A stretch of DNA of 64,000 bases from HGM04593 sp045592125 (lineage in GTDB: Bacteria > Bacteroidota > Bacteroidia > Bacteroidales > Bacteroidaceae). Location: positions 39,330 through 103,329 of the forward strand of contig JAZNUE010000046.1 of the NCBI GenBank assembly GCA_045592125.1. Direction: 5' to 3'. Under the pieces are notes generated by a model. It saw only the letters and a list, made by a program, of their open reading frames with translations. It was not told the origin of the DNA and did not search any database. The translations under genes and the position numbers were made by a program. This document shows, in pieces, positions 16,924-26,082 of the stretch (the stretch's first letter is position 1; each line of letters starts with the position of its first letter).

Positions 16924-19900
16924 ATGGCAATGGAACCTAAAGAAATCCAACATATATATGCTCAGCACCCGGGCGTGGACGCCCTGCTGAGGCTGCGCGA
17001 GGAGGGAGGCAAGAAGCATGCCTTTCTTGAGGGGCTGCTAGGCAGCAGCGCAGCCATGATGCTGTGCGGCCTCAAGCAAAGGGCGCCAGAACAGACTATG
17101 CTTGTGGTGATGAATGACGCCGAGGAGGCCGGATACTTCTACCATGACATGGTACAGGTTGCAGGCGATAGCAACATACTCTTCTTTCCCTCATCGTTCC
17201 GCCGCGCAATGAAATACGGGCAGGAGGACGACGCCAGCCGCATTCTCCGTACCGAGGTGATGAGCCGCCTCATCAATCGCAAGCGCAAGGAAGGGCTGCT
17301 CATAGTCACCTGCCCCGACGCGCTTGCCGAGAAGGTTGCCTCGCAGGACGACCTTGAGGAGAAGACCCTGTCAGTTGCTGTGGGCGACCGCATAGGCCGC
17401 GACGAGATTGAGAAGAGACTTGCCGCCCTTAAGTTCAAGGAGGTTACATACGTGTACGAGCCTGGAGAGTTCGCTGTGCGAGGCAGCCTCATCGATATTT
17501 TCTCCTTTTCATCGGAGTTTCCTTACCGCATAGACTTCTTTGGAGACGAGATTGACAGCATAAGGACATTCGAGGTAGAGAACCAGCTCTCAAGGGAACG
17601 CATTGAGGAGGCAAGCATTGTCCCCAAAGTCACAGGCACGGAGAAGACTGCAATCACCTCGTTCCTGCCAAAGAACAGCATTCTCATTACAAAGGACATA
17701 GATTTTGTAAAGGGGAGCATCGAGAAACTGCGCAACGAGGGTTTCACACTGCAGGCAAGGCTCTCGGAGAGCGAGCTGCCCGAGATGCCTGAGCTCATGT
17801 CGGCCGTTGAAGTGGAGACCTTTGCCAGGAGCGTAAGGCACTGGGAACTGCGCAGCAATGCCGCAGCAGCCACAAGAGTAAGGCTCGACACATCGCTCCA
17901 GCCGCTCTTCCACAAGGATTTTGACCTAGTGAGCCAGAACTTCAGGGAATACCTTGAAAAGGGATACAGGATATTCCTCCTCACCGACGACCTGCACCAG
18001 GCCGAGCGCCTGAAGGCCATATTTGAGGAACGTGGCGATGACATCCCCTTCACCCCTGTGGGACACACAATCCACGAAGGATTCTGCGACAACACGCTGA
18101 AAATAGCCTTTTTCACCGACCACCAGCTGTTCGGGCGTTTCCACAACTTCCGCCTGCGCAGCGACCGTGCACGTAACGGCAAGGTAGCGCTCACGATAAA
18201 GGAGCTCAAGGAGTTCGGCATTGGCGACTACATTGTACACATTGACCACGGAGTGGGCAAGTTCGGCGGGCTTGTGCGCATACCAAACGGCAGTTCCACA
18301 CAGGAAGCAATCAAGCTCATATACAAGAACGACGATGTTGTCTTCGTGTCAATCCACAACCTGCACAAGATATCCAAGTACCGTGGCAAGGAGGGCGAGC
18401 CTCCCACGGTGAACAAGCTTGGCACCGGCGCATGGGAGCGCATGAAGGAGCGCACCAAGAAGAAAATAAAGGACATCGCGCGCGACCTTATAAGGCTCTA
18501 TTCGCAGCGCCACCAGGAGGAAGGCTTTGCCTTCTCGCCCGACAGTTACCTGCAGACAGAGCTGGAGGCAAGCTTCATATACGAGGACACCCCCGACCAG
18601 CTCAAGGCCACCAATGACGTAAAGCGCGACATGGAGCGCAAGCGTCCTATGGACCGCCTCATCTGCGGCGATGTCGGGTTCGGGAAGACCGAAGTGGCCA
18701 TACGCGCTGCCTTCAAGGCCGCAACCGACGGGAAGCAGGTTGCCGTGCTGGTACCGACCACTGTGCTCGCCTACCAGCACTACCTCACATTCAAGGAGAG
18801 GCTGAAGGACTTTCCGTGCAGGGTGGAATACCTGAGCCGTGCACGCGGCGCTGCCGCCACAAAGAAGATTCTTGAAGAAATCAAGGAAGGAAAGATAGAC
18901 ATTATCATTGGCACGCACAAGCTCACCGGCAAGGAAGTCAAGTTCAAGGACCTTGGGCTGCTCATCATTGACGAGGAACAGAAGTTCGGTGTTGCAGTAA
19001 AGGAACGGCTGCGCCAGTTCAAGGTGAATGTGGACACGCTCACCATGACCGCAACCCCAATCCCGCGCACCCTGCAGTTCTCCATTATGGGCGCGCGCGA
19101 CCTCTCCATGATACAGACACCCCCTCCCAACCGATACCCCATTCACACCGAAATACACAATTTCGACGCCGAAGTAATAAAGGAGGCAATAAGCTTTGAA
19201 TTGAGCCGCAACGGGCAGGTGTTCCTCATAACCAACCGCATATCAGGCATGGACGAGCTGGCACGTCTGGTAAGGAAGCATGTGCCCGACGCAAGAGTGT
19301 GCATAGGCCACGGGCAGATGGAGCCTGCCGCGCTCGAGAAGATTCTCTACGAGTTCATAAACCATGACTATGACGTGCTCATTGCCACATCAATTGTAGA
19401 GAACGGCATTGACATCCCCAACGTAAACACCATTATAATAAACCAGGCACAGAACTTTGGCCTTAGCGACCTGCACCAGATGCGCGGGCGCGTCGGGCGC
19501 GGCAAGCGAAAGGCTTTCTGCTATATGCTCACCCCCCCAAGAGAGTACCTCCCCACCGACGCCCGCCGGCGCCTCGAGGCCATAGAGAGCTTCAGCGAGC
19601 TTGGCAGCGGCATGCACATTGCCATGCAGGACCTCGACATACGCGGCGCAGGCAACCTGCTGGGCGCCGAGCAGAGCGGGTTCATTGCCGACCTGGGATA
19701 TGAGACATACCAGAAAATCCTTGCCGAGGCGGTGCGCGAGCTCAAGGACGAGGAGTTCAGCGACATACTTACACAGGAGGAAGAGAGCGCAAGCGACATC
19801 ACGCGCTATGTAAAGGAGTGCTTTGTAGAAAGCGACCTTGAGCTACTGTTCCCCGCGCTGTATGTCCCCGACAGCAACGAGCGCATACTCCTCTACCGCG

Positions 19901-20277
19901 AACTGGACTCGCTCACCGAAGAGCGTGACATTGCGGCCTTCAAGGCACGCATGAAGGACAGGTTCGGCACAATACCGCCCGAGGGCGAGGAACTCATACG
20001 CATGGTAACGCTGCGCCGCAAGGCACAGGGCCTTGGAGTGGAGAAGATATACCTAAAGGGCGGCAAGATGAACCTGTTCCTTGTGGACACACGCAACGAG
20101 CGCTACTACACAAGCGAGACTTTCGGCACAATAATGGGCTATATACCAGGCAGCCAGTTCAAGTGCCAGGTGCGCGAAGGCGACGGGCGCTGCATTATCA
20201 CCGTTGAGAACGTGAAAAGCGTTGAGACCGCGCTCGCGTTCATTGAGGAGATTGAGAGGCACAGCATAATACAATAA
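16924..20277 (+). CDS. mfd: Transcription-repair coupling factor Mfd
   Basis: 1117 residues from the ATG at 16924; an in-frame ATG at 16855 lies upstream of the promoter. Mfd removes RNA polymerase stalled at DNA damage and recruits UvrA. Visible in order: UvrB-like N-terminal module; the RNA-polymerase-interacting domain (IGDYIVHIDHGVGKFGGL); translocase motor with Walker A GDVGFGKTE, DEEQ box in IIDEEQKFGV, TATPIPRTL, and motif VI MRGRVGRGKRKAFCY; then the C-terminal TRCF domain (from EVDLE-like FVESDLELLFPALYVPD onward). Complete and of usual length. A -7 box TACCTTCG precedes it closely. Confidence 0.96.
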   Translation: MAMEPKEIQHIYAQHPGVDALLRLREEGGKKHAFLEGLLGSSAAMMLCGLKQRAPEQTMLVVMNDAEEAGYFYHDMVQVAGDSNILFFPSSFRRAMKYGQEDDASRILRTEVMSRLINRKRKEGLLIVTCPDALAEKVASQDDLEEKTLSVAVGDRIGRDEIEKRLAALKFKEVTYVYEPGEFAVRGSLIDIFSFSSEFPYRIDFFGDEIDSIRTFEVENQLSRERIEEASIVPKVTGTEKTAITSFLPKNSILITKDIDFVKGSIEKLRNEGFTLQARLSESELPEMPELMSAVEVETFARSVRHWELRSNAAAATRVRLDTSLQPLFHKDFDLVSQNFREYLEKGYRIFLLTDDLHQAERLKAIFEERGDDIPFTPVGHTIHEGFCDNTLKIAFFTDHQLFGRFHNFRLRSDRARNGKVALTIKELKEFGIGDYIVHIDHGVGKFGGLVRIPNGSSTQEAIKLIYKNDDVVFVSIHNLHKISKYRGKEGEPPTVNKLGTGAWERMKERTKKKIKDIARDLIRLYSQRHQEEGFAFSPDSYLQTELEASFIYEDTPDQLKATNDVKRDMERKRPMDRLICGDVGFGKTEVAIRAAFKAATDGKQVAVLVPTTVLAYQHYLTFKERLKDFPCRVEYLSRARGAAATKKILEEIKEGKIDIIIGTHKLTGKEVKFKDLGLLIIDEEQKFGVAVKERLRQFKVNVDTLTMTATPIPRTLQFSIMGARDLSMIQTPPPNRYPIHTEIHNFDAEVIKEAISFELSRNGQVFLITNRISGMDELARLVRKHVPDARVCIGHGQMEPAALEKILYEFINHDYDVLIATSIVENGIDIPNVNTIIINQAQNFGLSDLHQMRGRVGRGKRKAFCYMLTPPREYLPTDARRRLEAIESFSELGSGMHIAMQDLDIRGAGNLLGAEQSGFIADLGYETYQKILAEAVRELKDEEFSDILTQEEESASDITRYVKECFVESDLELLFPALYVPDSNERILLYRELDSLTEERDIAAFKARMKDRFGTIPPEGEELIRMVTLRRKAQGLGVEKIYLKGGKMNLFLVDTRNERYYTSETFGTIMGYIPGSQFKCQVREGDGRCIITVENVKSVETALAFIEEIERHSIIQ

Positions 20278-20286
20278 GTCCATCCG

Positions 20287-20317
20287 TTGCAAATGCAATA
20301 AAAAAAGGCTACATTCG
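20287..20317 (+). promoter_or_regulatory. Candidate promoter of the C1 peptidase gene
   Basis: TTGC at 20287-20290, 19-bp gap, TACATTCG at 20310-20317. The ATG is 46 bp downstream. Confidence 0.5.
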
Positions 20318-20362
20318 CAGGAAATATTGCATAGCATCACACATAATAAACTATAATACAAT

Positions 20363-21772
20363 ATGAAAAAGACTAGACTGCTAGGCTGCATTGCGGCGGC
20401 CATGCTGCTGTCGGCAGGCGCCACAGCACAGGAGAGCAAGGGCGGCATTGACGCACAGCTGCTCCAGGAACTCAAGGAGAGCTACACACCCACAGGCGCC
20501 GAGAAGGCCCTGCAGAACATCATGCTGGCAAATTCAGTGAAGGTGCTCTCGGTAAACCAGGAGAACCTTAACGAGATGGACACGCACTTCAGCCACAGCG
20601 TAAGCTCAAAGGGCATTACCGACCAGAAATCATCGGGCCGCTGCTGGCTCTTCACAGGCATGAACGTGCTGCGCGCGAAGATGATTGCTAGCGAAAGCCT
20701 CGGCGCATTCGAGTTCTCACAGGTATACAGTTTCTTCTTCGACCAGCTGGAGAAATCGAACCTCTTCCTGCAGGGAGTGATTGACACACGCAAGAAACCA
20801 TATGGCGACCGCACCGTGGAGTGGCTTTTCAGGCACCCGCTCAGCGACGGCGGAACATTCACTGGCGTTGCCGACCTCATTGCTAAGTACGGCATTGTGC
20901 CCAAGGGCGTTATGAAGGAGAGCTACACAAGCGACAACACCGGCGCATTCTCGTCACTGCTAACCACCAAGCTGCGTGAGTTCGGCCTTGAGCTGCGCGA
21001 GGCGCATGAAAAGGGAACCAAGGAGAAAGAGCTCCTGAACATGAAGAAAGAGCAGCTGAAGGTTGTGTACAAGATGCTTGCACAAGTATACGGCGTACCT
21101 CCAACAGAATTCACATGGGCGCCCAAGGACGCAAACGGCAAGTACCGCGAGGAACCGCAGAAGTATACCCCAAAGAGCTTCTACAAGAAGTTCCTGGACA
21201 TAAACATGCAGGACGACTACGTCATGTTCATGAACGACCCCACCCGCCCCTACTGGAAGAGCTATGAGATTGAGTACGACCGCCACCTCTACGACGGGCA
21301 CAACTGGCTCTACATCAACCTTCCCATCGAGGAAATCAAGAAGATGGCAATCGCCTCAATCAAGGACAGCACAATGATGTACTTCTCATGCGATGTCGGC
21401 AAGTTCCTCGACTCAAAGCGCGGCACGCTCGACATAGACAACTACAGCTACGGCGAGCTCTTCGGCATTGAGTTCGGCATGGACAAGCGCGAGAGAGTGA
21501 TGACATTCGACAGCGGTTCGTCACACGCAATGACCCTTAAGGCAGTTGACCTTGACAAGGACGGCAACCCCGTAAAATGGCAGGTCGAGAACAGCTGGGG
21601 CGCAAGCTCAGGTTTCCACGGTACACTCATAATGACCGACGAATGGTTCAACGAGTACATGTTCCGCCTTGTTGTGGACAAGAAGTACATCCCGGCCAAT
21701 ATCCTCAAGGTGCTCGACGAGAAGCCCACAATGCTCCCTGCATGGGACCCGATGTTCATGCCCGAGGAGTAG
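20363..21772 (+). CDS. pepC: Secreted C1 peptidase, bleomycin hydrolase/aminopeptidase C type
   Basis: 469 residues with a signal peptide (about 1-22, ending ATAQ), unlike the cytoplasmic PepC of Firmicutes. The papain-type triad is visible: Cys in SSGRCWLFTGMNVLR (near 96), His in SSHAMTLKAVD (near 390) and Asn in VENSWGASSGFHG (near 411). The family trims peptides from the N-terminus, usually as a hexamer, and export here implies peptide use in the periplasm. Single gene with its own promoter; a strong hairpin separates it from the convergent next gene. Confidence 0.92.
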   Translation: MKKTRLLGCIAAAMLLSAGATAQESKGGIDAQLLQELKESYTPTGAEKALQNIMLANSVKVLSVNQENLNEMDTHFSHSVSSKGITDQKSSGRCWLFTGMNVLRAKMIASESLGAFEFSQVYSFFFDQLEKSNLFLQGVIDTRKKPYGDRTVEWLFRHPLSDGGTFTGVADLIAKYGIVPKGVMKESYTSDNTGAFSSLLTTKLREFGLELREAHEKGTKEKELLNMKKEQLKVVYKMLAQVYGVPPTEFTWAPKDANGKYREEPQKYTPKSFYKKFLDINMQDDYVMFMNDPTRPYWKSYEIEYDRHLYDGHNWLYINLPIEEIKKMAIASIKDSTMMYFSCDVGKFLDSKRGTLDIDNYSYGELFGIEFGMDKRERVMTFDSGSSHAMTLKAVDLDKDGNPVKWQVENSWGASSGFHGTLIMTDEWFNEYMFRLVVDKKYIPANILKVLDEKPTMLPAWDPMFMPEE

Positions 21773-21806
21773 GCCCTGCCTAGCCTCCCCGCTAGGGCAA
21801 TTGACA

Positions 21807-21848
21807 CAATAGGAATGTGCCGGCCTGCTGGCCGGCACATTCCTATTG
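21807..21848. terminator. Bidirectional hairpin between convergent genes
   Basis: Perfect 19-bp arms at 21807-21825 and 21830-21848 around TGCT, GC-rich next to the loop. No T-tract on either side, so it may act as a transcript-end protector rather than a classic terminator. Confidence 0.75.
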
Positions 21849-21924
21849 GTATCTATAACATGCAAGCAACCCGGGCCATTCGTGTCAGGCCTAGGCCTAT
21901 AGAGCGGGATGCTTTAGCCTGCAA

Positions 21925-22668
21925 TCACTTGTTTATCTGCCAGGCGACTCCCAGGCTCACAGCCCAGCAGTGCCTGGGGTCACGCAGGTCAAGGCTGGCG
22001 GCAACGTCGGCCTGCACCTTGCGGCCGAGCATGCAGCTGAGTCCCCAGTCGGCACAATGCTGGTTCCCGGCCTTTGACAGATAGCTGCAGCTTTCCACAA
22101 AGCAGCCAATACGTTCAGTTATCGAGCACTCCAGGCACAATGCCAGGAATGTTGCAGGAGAAGGTGCCGAACCGTCCCACTCTGCACCGGCATTGTACCC
22201 GAGGGCAAGCCTGTCGCTCAGACTGTTCTCGAACAGCAGATAGAGCGACGGCGCAAGGTTCTCGGCAGTAAAGCCGCTGCTGCCGGTACAAGGCACAGCA
22301 AAATCGGCAAGCACGGATATTGCCGGAATGGCGCCCTTCCCCTCAAAGCAACGTATCTTGGCACCTATGCCTGCTCCCGAGAATGCAGCGCTCCAGCTGC
22401 CGGCCTTGTCATAAAGGAGCGCGTCGCCGCATAGGCGCAGCTCTACTCCCTCAAAAAGTCCGTACCTCAAGAGTGTATTGCTGAAGGTGAAACTGCCTTT
22501 GGCGCCGTCACCGTCATACTGCACTCCCTGTTCCCACTGCACTACCCCCTTTGCAACAATTCCCGGACCTGTTGAGGCGCCTGGGCGGTCGGCCGTGAAT
22601 TCGGCCTCCTGCGCAAAAGCAAAAGTAACATTCAGCAAAAGAAGCAATAAGATAAGATGCCTGTTCAT
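21925..22668 (-). CDS. Outer-membrane beta-barrel channel-like protein (phenol MetA-pathway/transporter type)
   Basis: 247 residues with a clear signal peptide (about 1-19, LLNVTFAFAQ). The mature start EAEFTADRPGASTGPGIVAKGVVQWEQG matches the transporter family often labelled MetA-pathway of phenol degradation (PF13557). The rest alternates hydrophobic and polar residues with frequent Gly and aromatic residues, and the C-terminus ends in an aromatic-rich strand (AVSLGVAWQINK), as in outer-membrane barrels. Substrate unknown. Single minus-strand gene between a hairpin and a 338-bp non-coding gap. Confidence 0.75.
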   Translation of the reverse strand: MNRHLILLLLLLNVTFAFAQEAEFTADRPGASTGPGIVAKGVVQWEQGVQYDGDGAKGSFTFSNTLLRYGLFEGVELRLCGDALLYDKAGSWSAAFSGAGIGAKIRCFEGKGAIPAISVLADFAVPCTGSSGFTAENLAPSLYLLFENSLSDRLALGYNAGAEWDGSAPSPATFLALCLECSITERIGCFVESCSYLSKAGNQHCADWGLSCMLGRKVQADVAASLDLRDPRHCWAVSLGVAWQINK

Positions 22669-22897
22669 GGTTTTATTCTTTTTATTTAATTATATAGTTG
22701 CAATTATCTTATTGTCTACGGCATCCACAGCCGTCACTAGCATGCAGAACATTGACATTAGAAATAGCGTAGGCCAGTAATTCACAACAAGCGAGAGATA
22801 TCAGGCTTGGCTGGAATTTTCACAGTGGGCTCGCAACCAAACTCAAATATAGGCAATAATTCCTACAATATGGCAAAATCGCCGGATAACGCATGCT

Positions 22898-22940
22898 ATT
22901 ATCGCAAAAACCGATTGGTGTAATCGGTTATTACGATAAT
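22898..22940 (+). promoter_or_regulatory. Two-tier hairpin upstream of nhaA
   Basis: Inner stem AACCGATT (22909-22916) with AATCGGTT (22922-22929), loop GGTGT; outer stem ATTATCG (22898-22904) with CGATAAT (22934-22940). It ends 30 bp before the -7 box, so it is in DNA just upstream of the promoter and could be an operator. Confidence 0.55.
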
Positions 22941-22970
22941 GCCAGAAAAACGGACATGACAAAAAGGCTG

Positions 22971-22978
22971 TAATTTTG
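22971..22978 (+). promoter_or_regulatory. nhaA -7 box
   Basis: TAATTTTG fits TAnnTTTG exactly; ATG of nhaA 28 bp downstream. No TTTG at the expected -33 position, which may mean activator dependence. Confidence 0.6.
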
Positions 22979-23006
22979 CAGTCCGATAAACCAAACAGGC
23001 GCACAA

Positions 23007-24350
23007 ATGAAAAATAACTACAGTTTCATAAGCATGATAAGAAGGTACGTCAACACAAGCGGCGTACTGATTGCTGCCACCATACTGGCCCTTATTGTAG
23101 CGAACAGCCCGCTAAAGGAGGCCTATTTCAGTTTCTGGCAGCAGGAAGTGACACTCTCCATCGGTGATTTCAACTTCTTCAGCCACAACGGGCATCCCTT
23201 GACGCTCATGCTAGTCATCAATGACTTCCTCATGGCCATATTCTTCCTTTCGGTGGGCCTTGAGATCAAGCGCGAGATACTGGTGGGAGAGCTCTCGACA
23301 CGGCAGAAGGCCCTGCTTCCTGTAATAGGGGCATGCGGAGGAATGCTTGTCCCGGTAATATTCTTCTGGCTGGCATGCCCCGATGACCCAGACATGCTTC
23401 GTGGCGTTGCAATTCCCATGGCCACCGACATTGCATTCTCCCTTGGAGTACTTTCGATATTCAAGACCCGCGTGCCGCTAGGGCTCAAGATGTTCCTCGC
23501 AGCGCTTGCCGTTGCCGATGACCTTGGCGGCATAATTGTGATTGCGCTGTTCTATTCAACCGCCCTTGAATACAGGTTCATCCTCATTGCCCTGGCATGC
23601 ATCGCATTGCTGGTCCTTGGGAACATGGCAAGGATAATGCACAAGTCGTTCTACCTGGCAGTGGGCATTGTACTGTGGTACGCCATGCTCAATTCAGGAA
23701 TACACGCGACTATTGCTGGTGTAATTGTGGCATTCTGCGTCCCGGCCTCGCAGCGCAAGGGCTCAGAAGAGCATATTGAATGCATACGCGAGAGCATAAA
23801 CACGTTCCCGGTAACTAGCGTCGACGGCAAGCACCACACAATGATACTGACCAACAACGATATACACAAGCTCAAGAAGATTGAGTCGGCAGCCGACAGG
23901 CTCATAAGCCCGCTTCAGGAGCTCGAGGACAACCTCTACAGGATTATAGGCTACATTATTATACCGCTGTTCGCATTCTCCAATGTGGGAATTGACTTCT
24001 CGTCCATGAGCATGGGCGACATTGCGGGCGGCGTGGGACTGCCAGTCATGATTGGCCTTGTCTTCGGCAAGTTCATCGGAGTGTTCTCATTCTCATGGGC
24101 AGCAATAAGGTGCAGGATTGTACAGCTGCCCGAGGGCTGCGGCTGGAAGGCATTCGCGTCGGTGTGCATGCTGTGCGGCATTGGGCTCACTGTCTCAATC
24201 TTCATAGCAGACCTTTCCTATGCCTCGCTCGGAGAGCATGGCGCGCAGTTGCTCAGCCAGGCAAAGCTAGGAATTCTCTGCGGCTCGCTAATATCGGCAA
24301 TTGCAGGCTGCTTCCTCCTTAACCGCAACCTGCCCAAAAGCGCCGAATAA
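23007..24350 (+). CDS. nhaA: Na+/H+ antiporter NhaA
   Basis: 447-residue inner-membrane antiporter that expels Na+ or Li+ in exchange for protons. It has about 12 hydrophobic segments, the paired aspartates of the ion site in LAVADDLGGIIVIALFYS (near residue 170), and FFLSVGLEIKREILVGEL near 75-95. A hydrophilic loop at about 245-300 is longer than in E. coli NhaA (388 residues), as in other Bacteroidota. Single gene with its own -7 box; the stop lies 7 bp from the stop of the convergent peptidase gene. Confidence 0.95.
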   Translation: MKNNYSFISMIRRYVNTSGVLIAATILALIVANSPLKEAYFSFWQQEVTLSIGDFNFFSHNGHPLTLMLVINDFLMAIFFLSVGLEIKREILVGELSTRQKALLPVIGACGGMLVPVIFFWLACPDDPDMLRGVAIPMATDIAFSLGVLSIFKTRVPLGLKMFLAALAVADDLGGIIVIALFYSTALEYRFILIALACIALLVLGNMARIMHKSFYLAVGIVLWYAMLNSGIHATIAGVIVAFCVPASQRKGSEEHIECIRESINTFPVTSVDGKHHTMILTNNDIHKLKKIESAADRLISPLQELEDNLYRIIGYIIIPLFAFSNVGIDFSSMSMGDIAGGVGLPVMIGLVFGKFIGVFSFSWAAIRCRIVQLPEGCGWKAFASVCMLCGIGLTVSIFIADLSYASLGEHGAQLLSQAKLGILCGSLISAIAGCFLLNRNLPKSAE

Positions 24351-24357
24351 GGCGCCA

Positions 24358-25350
24358 TCAGTACTCACGCACATTGGCCAGGCGCCACACGCAGAGGCAT
24401 GCGGCACGCGCAATGTCGGTGAGCTTGGGATAGTTTATCTTGCCAGCACTGTCCGACGGACGATGATAGTCGGGGTGCCCCTCGGTGTGATACCACACGA
24501 TGGGCACTCCTTTTCTTGCAAACGGCGTATTGTCGCTGCCGCCGATAAGGTTCTCCGAAGCATTATAGAAAGGCACAAAGCAGAAACCCCGTTTCTTCAC
24601 ATCGGCCTTGAGCCACTCGCCGAAAAGCGGGTTCCCGGCCGTGTACATATAGCTCAGGTGACCAGGTTTCCCCTCAGGGTCACGCCCTACCATGTCAAAG
24701 TTCATATAGGCCGAGATCTCCGATAGAAAGGTGCATTTCTTGACAAAGAACCTTGAGCCAAGCAGGCCCTTCTCCTCGCCGTCCCAAAGAGCAAAGACTA
24801 TTGTACGGCGCGGCTGCTTGCCCGACATCTTTATTGCCCTGGCAATCTGCAGCACTGCGGCAACACCCGAGGCATTGTCATCGGCACCGTTATAGCAGGC
24901 ATCACCGGCAAGCGTAGAGTCGCACCCCAGATGGTCATAGTGCGCGCCGACCACTACAATACCCTCTTCCTTGCCCCTAATGGCGCCAAGAACATTCTTC
25001 ATCATGCGGTTCTCGGCACCCGGCCCAATAATGCCCGAGATATCAAAATCGGCCTCAGTAACCCAGCTGTTGCCATTCTTTGCAGCATGGAAATGCTGGA
25101 AATAGCCCTCTCCGAACGGCTCAATCCCCCATTCCCTGAACATAGAGACAATATACTCGGCAGCAACGCTGCCCCCATGCATGCCGGCATCGCGCCCCTC
25201 AAGCAAGTCGCTCGCAAGAAAACCTACAATGTTGCGGGAACGTTCCTCGGTAATGCTCGCGTAACCTTTGGCTGGGAACCTCTGCGCATGTGCCGTGCCG
25301 CACTGTAACATCACTGCGGCCAGCAGCGGTATCAGAATAATCTTTTTCAT
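24358..25350 (-). CDS. Exported M28-family zinc aminopeptidase
   Basis: 330 residues with a signal peptide (about 1-22; the Cys17 in MLQCGTAHA might instead make it a lipoprotein). Zinc ligands and catalytic residues of M28 are all present: HYDHLG, NGADDNASG (bridging Asp), WDGEEKGLLGSR (Glu-Glu), FDMVGRD and the C-terminal His in WYHTEGHPDYH. Likely releases N-terminal amino acids from peptides in the periplasm. Minus strand, convergent with nhaA. Confidence 0.92.
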   Translation of the reverse strand: MKKIILIPLLAAVMLQCGTAHAQRFPAKGYASITEERSRNIVGFLASDLLEGRDAGMHGGSVAAEYIVSMFREWGIEPFGEGYFQHFHAAKNGNSWVTEADFDISGIIGPGAENRMMKNVLGAIRGKEEGIVVVGAHYDHLGCDSTLAGDACYNGADDNASGVAAVLQIARAIKMSGKQPRRTIVFALWDGEEKGLLGSRFFVKKCTFLSEISAYMNFDMVGRDPEGKPGHLSYMYTAGNPLFGEWLKADVKKRGFCFVPFYNASENLIGGSDNTPFARKGVPIVWYHTEGHPDYHRPSDSAGKINYPKLTDIARAACLCVWRLANVREY

Positions 25351-25553
25351 ATCTCATTAAAATTTCCAGTAAACTTAACACTTTTTTTGCATTGGACCGC
25401 TATCTGCGAGACAGTAGTTGGCATGCCCGCACAATCCCCCACCAGTACTGCCGCCACCACACCCCAGAACAACACATTTACTTTCAGCAGAATAGCGCTT
25501 TTGCCACATATGAACAGACTGTTGAAAACTTTGTTGAAAATTTATTTGCCCAA

Positions 25554-25587
25554 TTTGTGGGGAATTGTGGGGAATTGTGTACTTTTG
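25554..25587 (+). promoter_or_regulatory. Promoter of the dcw cluster
   Basis: TTTG at 25554-25557 and TACTTTTG at 25580-25587 (TAnnTTTG) with a 22-bp gap. The mraZ ATG is 30 bp downstream. The MraZ box fills the space between the two elements. Confidence 0.7.
25557..25580 (+). promoter_or_regulatory. MraZ box: GTGGGG repeats with 10-bp period
   Basis: GTGGGG at 25557-25562 and 25567-25572, then GTGT at 25577-25580, each 10 bp apart. E. coli MraZ binds direct TGGGN repeats separated by 5 nt, the same 10-bp spacing, in its own promoter. Here the repeats lie inside the promoter, so bound MraZ would block RNA polymerase. Confidence 0.75.
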
Positions 25588-25617
25588 AAACAAATTTCAT
25601 AAATTAAGAGGTATAAT

Positions 25618-26082
25618 ATGCGTTTTGTAGGCAGCATTGAAGCAAAGACAGACAGCAAGGGGCGAGTTTTCCTGCCTGCCTGTTTCCGCCGCATACTTCA
25701 GGCAGGAGGGTGCGACAAGGTCATGCTGCGCAAGGACGTATACCAGGACTGCCTAGTAGTCTACCCTGAGGAGAGCTGGAACCAGCAGCTCACCCAGCTC
25801 AGGAACCGCCTTGACAAGTGGAACTCAAGGCACCAGATGATATTCCGGCAGTTTGTGGCAGATGTCGAGGAGCTTTCTATTGACAGCAACGGAAGGATTC
25901 TCCTGCCAAAGAGATATATGAACATGGCCGGCATAGCACAGGATGTGCGTTTCATAGGAATGGACGACACCATAGAGATATGGGCAAAGGAGAGGCTTGA
26001 CAGGCCATTCATGGCACCCGACGACTTCAGCCGTGAGCTGGAAAACATAATGACAGCAGAAAAGAGTTCCGGAAATGAGTAA
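25618..26082 (+). CDS. mraZ: MraZ transcriptional regulator
   Basis: 154 residues with two SpoVT-AbrB-like halves: first around 5-50 (SIEAKTDSKGRVFLPACFR) and second around 80-125 (LSIDSNGRILLPKRYMNMAGI). MraZ forms a ring that binds direct repeats in front of its own gene and represses the division and cell-wall cluster. First gene of the dcw operon. It overlaps rsmH by 8 bp. The matching operator lies directly upstream. Confidence 0.95.
   Translation: MRFVGSIEAKTDSKGRVFLPACFRRILQAGGCDKVMLRKDVYQDCLVVYPEESWNQQLTQLRNRLDKWNSRHQMIFRQFVADVEELSIDSNGRILLPKRYMNMAGIAQDVRFIGMDDTIEIWAKERLDRPFMAPDDFSRELENIMTAEKSSGNE

Larger units (their letters stand above)
22669..23006. other. 338-bp non-coding region upstream of nhaA
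   Basis: Holds the leader of the minus-strand barrel gene, a long imperfect hairpin (22898-22940) and the nhaA -7 box (22971-22978). Nothing else recognisable; it is more AT-rich than the flanks. Confidence 0.6.
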
